A stretch of 40,294 nt of DNA from Acidobacteriota bacterium (GCA_947465645.1 CANIBQ010000046.1:1-40294); one strand, 5' to 3'; counted from the first letter of the stretch, positions 32,487 to 40,294 are shown. A program made the numbers and translations. Notes: generated by a model from the sequence alone, not told the origin.

Positions 32487-32510
32487 CGGCCAAAGTGAAG
32501 AGCGCGCTAG

Positions 32511-33554
32511 CTAGGCCCCGCCGTTGCCGAGGTGCCGCTTCAGAAACGAGACCGCCAGCGGCCACGACTGCTCGCTGGCTTTCAGGTTGGCGCCGTTCTG
32601 GCCGCCCTGGCCGCTCAGGAACGCGTGCCCCGCGCCTTCGAAGTAATGGACTTCGTAGGGCTTGCCGAGCTCCTTCATCATCGCCTGCGTCCCGGGGACC
32701 GTGGCGTTGATGCGCGCGTCGGCGCCGCCGTAGAGGCCGAGCACCGGCGCTTTGATATTGGTGAGCATGGAGCGATCCGGCGTATACGTCGCGGGCGGCG
32801 GTGCGCCAGGACCGGCGGCGGCGGTGCCCGGCTGGACCGGCGCGCTGCCGTAGAACACGACGGCGGCGTTCAGGTTCGGCTGCTGCGTGACGTACATGAA
32901 CGTCTGCGAGCCGCCGAAGCAGAAGCCGAGCACCGCGCTCTTGCCGCTCGCTGCCGGCAGCTTCACGCCGTACTCACGTGCGGCGTGCAGCCGCGCGATC
33001 ATCTCCGGCCGCGTCAGCGTCGCAATCGCCTTGCCGCGGTCGTCGGGCCCCGCGTACGCGTCCGACCCGCCGCCGTTGGGTCCCTTGCCGGTCAGGAAGT
33101 CGGGCACCACCGCGATGAAGCCCTCCGACGCGAGCTGATCGCCCACGGTGCGGATCCAGTCGTCGAACGCGCTGGCGCCGTGGATCAGCACCACCACCGG
33201 CGCCTTGTCGCGCCGCTCGGGATACACGACCCACATGTTGAGCGGCGCGCCGTCGGCCGTGGTGATCTTCACGTACTCGCTGTGGCGCGGGGACGCATCG
33301 AGCCGTGCCTTCGCACCCTCCGTCGACGGCGGGATATTGCGGTTCGACGAGACCGCCTGGACGGCCGATGCAGCCGCCTCCGCCGCATGGCCGGCGTGCT
33401 CGTCGAGCACGGCGTGGCCAACGTGGGCGGCGTGCGGGTCGACCGCCGCTGAACTGCTGGTTGCCGCCAGCGTCGGTCGCTGCGCCTGGCCCAGCCCATA
33501 GCCGACGGCGAGCGATACGACCGCCACCGCCAGCATAGTGATGCGTGTGTTCAT
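32511..33554 (-). CDS. Exported dienelactone hydrolase-family protein with His-rich linker
   Basis: This 347-residue alpha/beta hydrolase has an N-terminal signal or anchor (ITMLAVAVVSLAVGYGLG), then a linker rich in His (DPHAAHVGHAVLDEHAGHAA, residues 39-58) and a catalytic domain from about 90. The dienelactone-hydrolase triad is visible: Cys212 in GFCFGGS, Asp279 in GGADARI and His310 in GAGHAF. The family opens lactone or ester bonds; the true substrate of the exported branch is unknown. ATG 33554 has GAGGAGG a few bases upstream and begins the signal peptide, so the longer frame to 33668 is rejected. It is divergent from the 33733 receptor gene. Confidence 0.9.
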   Translation of the reverse strand: MNTRITMLAVAVVSLAVGYGLGQAQRPTLAATSSSAAVDPHAAHVGHAVLDEHAGHAAEAAASAVQAVSSNRNIPPSTEGAKARLDASPRHSEYVKITTADGAPLNMWVVYPERRDKAPVVVLIHGASAFDDWIRTVGDQLASEGFIAVVPDFLTGKGPNGGGSDAYAGPDDRGKAIATLTRPEMIARLHAAREYGVKLPAASGKSAVLGFCFGGSQTFMYVTQQPNLNAAVVFYGSAPVQPGTAAAGPGAPPPATYTPDRSMLTNIKAPVLGLYGGADARINATVPGTQAMMKELGKPYEVHYFEGAGHAFLSGQGGQNGANLKASEQSWPLAVSFLKRHLGNGGA

Positions 33555-33616
33555 GCCTGACCTCCTCGGTCGCGCCAGATTACACCAACCGGGTGCCTTG
33601 ACGGCCTCTTTAGAAA

Positions 33617-33646
33617 TCGACGAGCTGCGGAAAGATCGGTTAGACT
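33617..33646 (+). promoter_or_regulatory. Candidate promoter of the 33733 receptor
   Basis: TCGACG (33617-33622) and TAGACT (33641-33646) are 18 bp apart. The -10 box is followed by CCGCCCC, similar to TAATAT-CCGCCC upstream of the 13108 paralogue. Confidence 0.35.
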
Positions 33647-33732
33647 CCGCCCCGATGCTCACCCCCATCTGAGGTCCCGGGCGTCATCGCTCGTGGCCCT
33701 GGAAACTCGCGCGGTCAGACTAGGAGGCTTCC

Positions 33733-36700
33733 ATGAATGCACGACGTGCGTGGCTCGCTGTCATAGCGCTCGCGTTACTGCCATCCGCAGCATTCGGTCA
33801 GGCGTCAATCACTGGGGTGGTCCGAGATACGTCAGGCGCCGTGCTGCCCGGCGTGACGGTTGAAGCGGCGAGTCCGGCGCTGCTCGAGAAGGTTCGGTCC
33901 ACGGTGGCCAGCGAGACGGGACAGTACCGAATCGAGAACCTGCGTCCGGGCGTGTACACGGTCACATTCAGCCTGGCGGGTTTCAGCGCGGCGAAGCGCG
34001 AAGGCATCGAGCTGACGGGTTCGTTCACCGCCACGGTGAACGCCGAACTGAGGGTCGGCGCCGTCGAAGAGACGATCACCGTCACCGGTGCGACGCCAGT
34101 CGTGGACGTGCAGGGCACCACGCGGCAGCGGGTGCTCGATCACGAAGTGCTGGACGTGATTCCGAGCGGCCGAAGCGAGCGCAACATCGCGGTGCTGGTG
34201 CCCGGGGTCTCGATCGTCGGCGGGGTCTCGGCGGGCCAGCAGGACGTCGGCGGCGCGTTGAACGACACCCAGGGATCGCTGGTCGCCCACGGCAGCCGCA
34301 CCGGCAACCACCGGATTACCCAGAACGGTGTCTCGATGGCGACCGCGAATGGGTCGGGCCAGAATTCGTCGCAGTCCGCCAACCTGGCGGCGTATCAGGA
34401 AATCACCGTCGATTCCGCGGCCGTGAACGCGGAGCTGGCGACGGGGGGGCCGCGCATCAACTACGTTCCCCGCGACGGCGGCAACAGCTTCCGCGGCGTG
34501 GTCTTCGGCAATTTCGCGAACGAGTCGATGCAGGGCAGCAACTACTCGGACGAGCTGAAATCGCGCGGGCTGGGCACACCGGGCTCGATCGGCAATATCT
34601 TCGACATCAACCCCGGCGCCGGCGGGCCGATCCGCCGTGACGCCCTCTGGTACTTCGGGACGGTGCGCTACAACGTCGCCGACAACATCCCGGCGGGGAT
34701 CCTGGCGAACCGCAATGCGTTCAACCCCGCCGTCTGGAACTACGATCCCGACCCAGCCAGCCGGCCCAACAATCACATCGTCTTTCAGGATGCCCAACTG
34801 CGCCTGACGTGGCAGGCGATGCGCAAGCTCAAGGTGGGCCTCACCTACAATCATCAGGACACCTGCTTCTGCTCCGGCGCGATCAGCGCCACCATAGCGC
34901 CCGAGGCGGCGGTGCGCCGCAGGTTTCCGCGCGAGTACAACGTCCTCGGCGACTGGTCGGCCCCACTCAACAACAATCTGCTCTGGGACGGCGCGTTCGT
35001 GCGCCGCACCGAGTACACCGGGCAGGGCGGCATGCCGGAAACGGCATCGAACATGATCTCGGTGACCGATCAGGCGCTCGGCAACCTGACGTACCGCGCC
35101 ATTTCGGGCGCCATCCGCAACAGCCTCTACGGCAGCCTCTACATCCGCAACGCGGTGTCGTACATCACTGGCGGCCACGCGTTCAAATTCGGATACACGT
35201 ACGGCCGGCTGACACGTGACGACCGCTTCTTCGATCACACGCAGCCGGTGGCCTACCGCTTCAACAACGGCGTGCCGAACCAGATCACGCTGTTCGCGAC
35301 GCCCTATGACGTGCCGTTTGTCGCCGATCAGGATTCCGGTGCCTACATCCAGGACCGGTGGACCATCGATCGCCTGACCCTCAGCTACGGCGTGCGGTGG
35401 GACTGGTTCAAGGATTCGTTTCCGGCGCAGACCCTCGGACCAGGACCGCTGGTGCCGACGCGCAACCAGTCGTTTCCCGCGGCCAAGGGTGTCTCGTACA
35501 TGGATCTGACGCCGAAGACGGGCCTGGCGTACGACGTGTTCGGCGACGGGAAGACGGCGGTCAAAGTGACGCTGAACAAGTACCTCCAGGGGCTCGGCTC
35601 GGGCAACTCGGCCGCCGACAATACATTCGGTGCAGCCCTGGCGCCGGCGGGTCGAATCGTGCTCAGCACGACGCGCAGCTGGGCCGACGCCAACCGCGAC
35701 TACGTCCCGAACTGCGATCTGACGGCGCCGGGCGCCAACGGCGAGTGCGGGCCGATGGCGCAGAACACCTTCGGTCTCGCCTTCGCCAGCCAGAACTACG
35801 ACCCGGACATTCTCGAAGGCTGGGGCAAGCGTGTCTACGATTGGGAGTTTTCCGCCGGGGTGCAGCACGAACTCGCGCCGCGCATCGCCGTTGACGTCGC
35901 GTACTTCCGGCGCTGGTTCGGCAACTTCTTCCTGACCGACAACCGCAGCACCACGGCGGCCGACTACACGGCGTTCACGCTGACGGCGCCGGGTACTGAT
36001 TCACGGCTCCCGGGTGGTGGGAGCGGGGTGAGCGGCATCTTCGACCTCAACCCGAACAGGGTCGGGCTCACCGACAACTTCGTGACCTACGCCAGGAACT
36101 ACGGCAAGCAGACCGAGCACTTCAACGGCTTTGACGTCACCCTCAATGCGCGGCCGAGCGGCTCGATGCTGCTGCAGGGCGGCGTCAGCACCGGCCGCAC
36201 GTCCACCGACAACTGCGAGATCGCCGCCAAGGTGCCCGAAGTGCTGTTCGGGATGACGGCGTTCGGCACCGGAAACGCCAACGTCTGGACGCCGCTGCAG
36301 TACTGCAAGCAGCAGACGAAATTCCTCACGCAGGTGAAGATGATCGCCGCCTACACGGTGCCGAAAGTCGATGTCCAGATCAGCTCCACGCTCCAGAGCC
36401 TGCCCGGCCCGATCATGTTTGCAAACTGGGCGGCGCCCAACGCCGCCGCGGCTGCCGCCCTCGGCCGGCCGTTGTCGGCCAACGCCGCCAACATCCAGGT
36501 GAACCTGCTCGAGCCCGGCACGCTCTACGGCGATCGCGCGACCTGGCTCGATTTCCGCGTCGGCAAGATCCTTCGACTCGGACGCATCCGTTCGTCGGTC
36601 AACCTCGATTTATTCAACGCGTTGAATTCGAACCCCGTGCTGGTGCAGAACAATGTGTTTGGCGGGACGATTCCGTGGCAGGCGCCGCAGTCGATCCTGA

Positions 36701-36741
36701 TCGCGCGATTCTTCAAGATCAGCGCGCAGATCGATTTCTGA
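33733..36741 (+). CDS. Oar-like TonB-dependent outer-membrane receptor
   Basis: This 1002-residue protein is the third member of the paralogous set. A signal peptide (LAVIALALLPSAAFG) is followed by the regulatory-like domain QASITGVVRDTSGAVLPGVT, a plug (VEETITVTGATPVVDVQGTT) and a barrel ending FFKISAQIDF. Conserved cysteines are at 378/380, 661/672 and 828/858. The plug-barrel junction carries AELATGGPRINYVPRDGGNSF, as in the paralogues. AGGAGG lies six bases before ATG 33733. The gene has its own promoter region shared with the divergent hydrolase and ends at a double-hairpin element. A polymer, peptide or glycan ligand is possible but not shown by the sequence. Confidence 0.92.
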   Translation: MNARRAWLAVIALALLPSAAFGQASITGVVRDTSGAVLPGVTVEAASPALLEKVRSTVASETGQYRIENLRPGVYTVTFSLAGFSAAKREGIELTGSFTATVNAELRVGAVEETITVTGATPVVDVQGTTRQRVLDHEVLDVIPSGRSERNIAVLVPGVSIVGGVSAGQQDVGGALNDTQGSLVAHGSRTGNHRITQNGVSMATANGSGQNSSQSANLAAYQEITVDSAAVNAELATGGPRINYVPRDGGNSFRGVVFGNFANESMQGSNYSDELKSRGLGTPGSIGNIFDINPGAGGPIRRDALWYFGTVRYNVADNIPAGILANRNAFNPAVWNYDPDPASRPNNHIVFQDAQLRLTWQAMRKLKVGLTYNHQDTCFCSGAISATIAPEAAVRRRFPREYNVLGDWSAPLNNNLLWDGAFVRRTEYTGQGGMPETASNMISVTDQALGNLTYRAISGAIRNSLYGSLYIRNAVSYITGGHAFKFGYTYGRLTRDDRFFDHTQPVAYRFNNGVPNQITLFATPYDVPFVADQDSGAYIQDRWTIDRLTLSYGVRWDWFKDSFPAQTLGPGPLVPTRNQSFPAAKGVSYMDLTPKTGLAYDVFGDGKTAVKVTLNKYLQGLGSGNSAADNTFGAALAPAGRIVLSTTRSWADANRDYVPNCDLTAPGANGECGPMAQNTFGLAFASQNYDPDILEGWGKRVYDWEFSAGVQHELAPRIAVDVAYFRRWFGNFFLTDNRSTTAADYTAFTLTAPGTDSRLPGGGSGVSGIFDLNPNRVGLTDNFVTYARNYGKQTEHFNGFDVTLNARPSGSMLLQGGVSTGRTSTDNCEIAAKVPEVLFGMTAFGTGNANVWTPLQYCKQQTKFLTQVKMIAAYTVPKVDVQISSTLQSLPGPIMFANWAAPNAAAAAALGRPLSANAANIQVNLLEPGTLYGDRATWLDFRVGKILRLGRIRSSVNLDLFNALNSNPVLVQNNVFGGTIPWQAPQSILIARFFKISAQIDF

Positions 36742-36748
36742 GAACTTC

Positions 36749-36808
36749 GCCGGGTCCAAAAGGACCCGGCCTACGCGATACCGTAGGGCGGGTCCTTTTG
36801 GACCCGCC
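36749..36808. repeat. Double GGGTCC hairpin (REP-like) element
   Basis: There are two perfect 9-bp stems with 4-base loops: GCCGGGTCC-AAAA-GGACCCGGC (36749-36770) and GGCGGGTCC-TTTT-GGACCCGCC (36787-36808). The two hairpins are also inverted copies of each other around CCTACG-CGATAC-CGTAGG, so a single larger cruciform can form. It lies between the convergent ends of the 33733 receptor and the VOC gene and can act as a bidirectional terminator. Confidence 0.85.
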
Positions 36809-36818
36809 GACAGGACTG

Positions 36819-37637
36819 CTACAGCGGGGTCGGCCGCTCGTTGAGTTCGATGTAGGTTCCCCACGGGTCGTAGATATTCGCCAGGCCGGCACCGGTCTCG
36901 GCGTCCTTCGTGTACGGCCGCACCAGCGTGATACCCGCGGCCTCGAGCTGCTTGCAGAACGCTTCGAGGTTGAGGACGTCGAAACCAATGTGATCGAGGA
37001 CGCGACCCCTCGTCGGCGCCGCCGGCGTATCGGTCTTCCTGAACGTCAGGTTCGCTCCCGGGATGTCGGCCGCCTGGTCCATTCCGCGCATGCCCGGCGT
37101 GGCGCCGAAGAACCTGGCGTACCACGCCTGGATCTTCGGGATCTCGGCCTCGGGCACGAAGAAGTGGACGTGATGGTGCTGGATCGGGAACTTCTGGTCC
37201 TTGTTCTCGAGGATCTCGATGCGCAGTCCGTCGCCGGTTTCGACAAACGCCTGGTCGGTGCGTCCGTTACCGCCGGGCAGCACCGGCACGCCGGCGGCCT
37301 TCCACGCCGCGACCGCCGCGGCGGTGTTGGTGACCGTGAAGCCGACGTGGTTGATCACGCTGCCCACGGTGCCGCCGCTGGCCGGCTTCGCGTTGCCCCC
37401 CTGGGTCAGGAAGACGACCACGCCAGGAAACTTCACGATGTCGCGGTCGCCGAACTTGACCGCGTTGCCGCCCATCGCCACCAGGATCTTCTTCGTGGCC
37501 TCCGGGTCCTTCGAATTCAGGTGCCAATGCCCCATCGTCACGCCCGCGGCGTTCGGCGGGAAGATGGCCGCCTGCGCCCACGCCGTGCCCGATGCCAGCA
37601 GCGAGATCATCCATAGGGCCGAAATCACAATTTTCAC
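36819..37637 (-). CDS. Exported two-module VOC (glyoxalase-like) protein
   Basis: This 272-residue protein has a signal peptide (IVISALWMISLLASGTAWAQ) and two vicinal-oxygen-chelate halves. The first runs from about GVTMGHWHLNSKDPEATKKI to RIEILEN, with INHVGFTV inside. The second runs from HHHVHFFVPEAEIPKIQAWY to IYDPWGTYIEL, with LDHIGFDVLN inside. The pattern of His at the first strand and Glu at the last strand of each half is that of metal-binding VOC proteins such as glyoxalase I and extradiol dioxygenases. The reaction is not determined. GTG 37637 has AAGGAG six bases upstream. Like the RidA and dienelactone hydrolase genes nearby, it encodes an exported version of a usually cytoplasmic family. 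Confidence 0.88.
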   Translation of the reverse strand: MKIVISALWMISLLASGTAWAQAAIFPPNAAGVTMGHWHLNSKDPEATKKILVAMGGNAVKFGDRDIVKFPGVVVFLTQGGNAKPASGGTVGSVINHVGFTVTNTAAAVAAWKAAGVPVLPGGNGRTDQAFVETGDGLRIEILENKDQKFPIQHHHVHFFVPEAEIPKIQAWYARFFGATPGMRGMDQAADIPGANLTFRKTDTPAAPTRGRVLDHIGFDVLNLEAFCKQLEAAGITLVRPYTKDAETGAGLANIYDPWGTYIELNERPTPL

Positions 37638-37715
37638 GGCAGCTCCTTGCGGGTGGATTATGACCGGGGAAGATTACCGTAGATTCGCACGGAGGGGACG
37701 GAGTTAGCGGCTCAA

Positions 37716-37840
37716 CACGGAGGAGCGGAGAAACGGAGTGGTCGACGGCCCGCCGGTGAACGCGCTTCGCTCTTCAGCGCCCGCCGAAGGCAGCCGAAGG
37801 CGGGCGTCACCGGCGGTCTCCGTTGCTCCGTGCCTCCGTG
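37716..37840. repeat. Nested CGGAG hairpin element
   Basis: Three nested stems are visible. The outer arms 37716-37738 and 37818-37840 match at 20 of 23 positions. The middle stem CCGCCGGTGA (37750-37759) pairs with TCACCGGCGG (37807-37816). The inner stem CGCCCGCC (37778-37785) pairs with GGCGGGCG (37799-37806) and has a 13-base loop. It lies in the 246-bp gap between the DUF5916 and VOC genes, both on the minus strand. No coding frame is supported here. Confidence 0.8.
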
Positions 37841-37883
37841 TGATCCCGTTCCCTCCGCCGCCTCCGTCGCCTCCGTCGCGCGG

Positions 37884-40088
37884 TCAGAAATCCACGAGAT
37901 TGGTCAGTTTCAGGATGAGCGCGCGCTGGAGCGATCGCCCGCCCGTGTCGCGCAGGTCGTTGTAGACGATGAAGAGGTCGCTCAGTGGCCGGTGGATCAG
38001 GTTGAACCGTACGTTCGAGCTGACCTGGCGGGTTGTCGAGTTGTACTGAAAGAACGAGGCGAGAAACATGCGCGGGCTGAACGCATACCGCACGCGCGTG
38101 CCCAGCAGGTTGGCGGTGAAGCTTCCGGCCCGCAGGCCAACCACGTCGCGCTGGTAGTTGAACGTCAGGCTCAGGTGATGGTTCGGTTTCACGTCCACCG
38201 CGCCGCGCATCGACGTCCGGTCGCCGTCCCAGAACCCGCCCCACTCGACCGTGCCCGACGCGCCGAGGCGCCGTCCGGGGTTGGTGTTCGCCTGCAGCGA
38301 GTAATCGACGTACGAATAGTCGCCGGGGGCAATGGAGACGCCGCGCGAGATGGTGAACGGGTCTGCCAGGCGATCGAAATTCTCGGTGGCGGCCAGGCTG
38401 ATTCCCGCGTTGTTCTCGAAGTCCACGCCCAGGTTCAGCCCGGTGCCGCGCGTCTCGATGTCGCCCGTTCCGGCGTTCTCGTAATAGTCCACGCTGGTGC
38501 CAAACGTCAGCGTGCGGATCGCGTCGCTGCTGTCGATAATCGGGTTCCACGCCGCGGTGCCGTTGTAACGCCGGTTGTTGCTGCGCCGGATGAACCCGAC
38601 CTCCGGGTTGAAGTTCGGCTGCAGCTCGTTGTACCCAGTCGTCAGGGTCGCCTCATCGTCGCGCCACGCGACCTCGAGCTGCCGCGCGGAGTCCTGTCCG
38701 ATCCTGTCTGGGGTGCTGCTGCGGAGAAGGTTCGCGTCAACCAGCAGGCGCTGGTAGAACTCCAGGTGTGCGTCGGCGCCGAACACGCGGTTGAAGTCGC
38801 CGCCAATCGTCGAGTCGCGATTGGTGCCGAGCGCTCCGATCCAGGAATTGGTCCAGAGGCTTCGCTTCACGCGCCCCACCGCGTACGTGTTGGCGGGCGT
38901 CGCGCCCTCGGCCTCTGTGCGCATCGTCAGCACGCCGACTTCGTAGGGTCCGGTGCGACCGGTCAGGCGTCCGGCGCCGAGAATCGGCACCGGCGTGCCC
39001 GCGGAGCTCAGGCCGATGCGGCGGCTGAAGAACGGGACCAGGTTGTTGCCGGCGCCGAACACGAAGATGCCGGCGTTCTCGAGGAAGAAGTCGCGTTTCT
39101 CCGGAAAGAGGAGGCTGAAGCGGGTGAGGTTCACCTGCTGCTGGTCGACTTCGACCTGGGCGAAATCGGTCCGGTAGGTCGCGTCGAACGTGAGCGACGG
39201 CGTGACGCTGTACTTGAGATCGACGCCGCCGTCGAAATCGTTGTCGGTATTGAAGGCGCCGGCGGGGTTGCCGGCGGGTCGGTACTGCGTTGACCCGGCG
39301 GTGACAAACGGCGTGACCTTCAGATTGCGTCCGGGGGTGAGGTTCTCGAGCCCGACGAGCGTGCCGTACAGCGAGGTGCGCGAGATGCCGTATCGCACTG
39401 GGAGCGGTGACCAGAACGTGTCTTCGTTGGTGCGGATGATCTTGCGGGTCATGTTCAGGCCCCAGATCTGCTTTGCCGCGCCGGAGAACCGCAGCGACTT
39501 GAAGGGCACCCTGAACTCCGCGACCCAGCCCTGGTCGTTGATGCTCGTGCGCACGTCCCACACCACGTCCCAGTCATGGTTGATGGCGTTGTCGATCACC
39601 TGCGCGTCGGCGCGGGCGCCGGCGGGGTTGGTCCGGAAGGAGAAGGCAGACCGGCGATCGTAGAGGCTGTCGAACGCGATCTGAATGTTGTCGGAGCCGC
39701 GGAAGTTGAAGTCCTTCTCCAGATCGTTGACCGCAATGCTCGACGGGTCTGAGTCGAAGCAGAACACCCCGAAGTACAGGTTGTCCTCGTCGTACAGGAA
39801 CCGGACCTCGGTGCGCTCCGACTCCGGACGGTTGGTGAGCGGCACTTTCTGGATGAAGTCTTTCGCCGGCGGCGCCAGCGCCCATGCCCGCTCGTCCAAC
39901 CGTCCGTCGATGACGATGCGATCGGTGGTGCGCACGGCGGTTGCAATCCGGCTCAGATGAGCGGTCTCGTAGTCGATTTCAGGTCCTGCGGACTGCGGGC
40001 CGCGAGCCGGGGCCGCGGGGGCGTTCTGGGCAACGGCGGGAAGAACCGCGAGCAGGCAGAGCGCGAGGACGTGAACGACGTTTTTCAT
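37884..40088 (-). CDS. DUF5916/CBM9-like outer-membrane barrel protein
   Basis: This 734-residue protein has a signal peptide (VLALCLLAVLPAVAQ), a family-9 carbohydrate-binding-like module (about 50-240: IVIDGRLDERAWALAPPAKDFIQ, TEVRFLYDEDNLYFGVFCFD, WVAEFRVPFKSLRF) and a DUF5916 beta-barrel region (about 245-734: LTPGRNLKVTPFVTAG, FPEKRDFFLENAGIFVFG), ending LKLTNLVDF with a terminal Phe. LFPEKRDFFLENAG and VGFIRRSNNRRY are hallmark blocks. These proteins are common in Acidobacteria and Bacteroidetes, and their function is not established. The start ATG 40088 lies 9 bp after the stop of the PEBP-family gene, which suggests an operon on the minus strand. No strong ribosome site is seen. Confidence 0.9.
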   Translation of the reverse strand: MKNVVHVLALCLLAVLPAVAQNAPAAPARGPQSAGPEIDYETAHLSRIATAVRTTDRIVIDGRLDERAWALAPPAKDFIQKVPLTNRPESERTEVRFLYDEDNLYFGVFCFDSDPSSIAVNDLEKDFNFRGSDNIQIAFDSLYDRRSAFSFRTNPAGARADAQVIDNAINHDWDVVWDVRTSINDQGWVAEFRVPFKSLRFSGAAKQIWGLNMTRKIIRTNEDTFWSPLPVRYGISRTSLYGTLVGLENLTPGRNLKVTPFVTAGSTQYRPAGNPAGAFNTDNDFDGGVDLKYSVTPSLTFDATYRTDFAQVEVDQQQVNLTRFSLLFPEKRDFFLENAGIFVFGAGNNLVPFFSRRIGLSSAGTPVPILGAGRLTGRTGPYEVGVLTMRTEAEGATPANTYAVGRVKRSLWTNSWIGALGTNRDSTIGGDFNRVFGADAHLEFYQRLLVDANLLRSSTPDRIGQDSARQLEVAWRDDEATLTTGYNELQPNFNPEVGFIRRSNNRRYNGTAAWNPIIDSSDAIRTLTFGTSVDYYENAGTGDIETRGTGLNLGVDFENNAGISLAATENFDRLADPFTISRGVSIAPGDYSYVDYSLQANTNPGRRLGASGTVEWGGFWDGDRTSMRGAVDVKPNHHLSLTFNYQRDVVGLRAGSFTANLLGTRVRYAFSPRMFLASFFQYNSTTRQVSSNVRFNLIHRPLSDLFIVYNDLRDTGGRSLQRALILKLTNLVDF

Positions 40089-40097
40089 CGAGCACGG

Positions 40098-40294
40098 TCA
40101 GCGCAATCCGAGGTGGTACCTGCCGACAAGCACCGCCTTGCCGAGGATATGTCCGTCGATCGCGTTCATCACGTCGGCGCGGGTCGCCTCCGGTCCGAGG
40201 TTCAGCTTCACGTCCACGGCAAACAGTTCGAACATGTAGTGATGGTGCGGCCCCAGCCGGCCGGCGCCCGGTCCCATGTAGCCGATGCCGCCAC
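40098..40294 (-). CDS. YbhB/YbcL-type PEBP-family protein, C-terminal part
   Basis: This is a partial gene: the 5' end lies beyond the right edge and the stop TGA is at 40098-40100. The visible 65 residues include GYMGPGAGRLGPHHHYMFEL, FAVDVKLNLGPEATRADVM and HILGKAVLVGRYHLGLR. This is the C-terminal part of bacterial phosphatidylethanolamine-binding-protein homologues (YbhB/YbcL, Raf-kinase-inhibitor-like), where GPxxHxYxFxLxALD and AxLxGxY are conserved. The role of bacterial members is poorly known. It precedes the DUF5916 gene by 9 bp on the same strand. Confidence 0.88.
   Translation of the reverse strand, partial: GGIGYMGPGAGRLGPHHHYMFELFAVDVKLNLGPEATRADVMNAIDGHILGKAVLVGRYHLGLR

Noticed and set aside
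32401..32500. CRISPR-like direct repeats (CACAGAG units)
   Set aside because: The units are 8 bases long, without spacers, and form inverted arms of one hairpin.
33832..35868. 678-codon open frame antisense to the 33733 receptor
   Set aside because: Shadow of the receptor gene; no domain signature and composition typical of antisense frames. The same applies to the long antisense frames at 24609-26444, 27789-29069 and 29355-30626.

Overview
The window is high-GC bacterial DNA whose gene content points to an Acidobacteriota member, probably class Vicinamibacteria. This is an inference from four large Oar-like TonB-dependent receptors with N-terminal carboxypeptidase-regulatory domains, the C-terminal stub of a MacB/FtsX-type permease, a DUF5916 outer-membrane protein, and many secreted stand-alone enzymes. 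No taxonomic marker gene is present.

Region 1 (1-7.3 kb) is a plastic, partly decayed zone. It opens with a broken copy of a two-gene membrane-protein locus whose intact version lies at 18.1-19.5 kb. This is followed by the antisense stub of an FtsX-type permease, a vapBC toxin-antitoxin pair (minus strand), a 5'-half tRNA-Ser fragment, a second toxin-antitoxin pair (plus strand) that abuts a decapitated nitroreductase, two multi-pass membrane proteins and a triple-SRPBCC protein. It closes with the intact tRNA-Ser(GGA), whose promoter region and 5' half are the same sequence as the fragment 5.4 kb upstream.

Region 2 (7.6-11.2 kb) holds a small cupin protein and two ion transporters: Kup (K+) and NhaA (Na+/H+).

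Region 3 (11.3-17.9 kb) is a co-directional set of secreted amidohydrolase, TonB-dependent receptor and secreted asparaginase-like protein. It reads as a possible scavenging unit.

Region 4 (18.1-19.5 kb) is the intact membrane-protein pair, the second member being ABA4-like. Region 5 (19.5-26.7 kb) is a probable iron operon: a Fur-box-like palindrome, then fbpC-fbpA-fbpB, then a TonB-dependent receptor 35 bp downstream. This gives a ligand hypothesis (iron) for one Oar-like receptor.

Region 6 (26.8-40.3 kb) holds DUF2911 and DoxX genes that share one reading frame split by a single TAA, two further Oar-like receptors, an exported RidA, a divergent Ser/Thr kinase, an exported dienelactone hydrolase, an exported two-module VOC protein, a DUF5916 barrel protein and a PEBP-family gene running off the right edge. 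Three intergenic hairpin elements of dispersed-repeat type sit in this part.

The receptors starting at 13108, 27870 and 33733 are paralogues with almost the same N-terminal domain and three conserved cysteine pairs in otherwise divergent loops. I saw no CRISPR array, prophage, integrase, intact insertion sequence or rRNA. Function assignments rest on motif recognition by eye; no database search was run.
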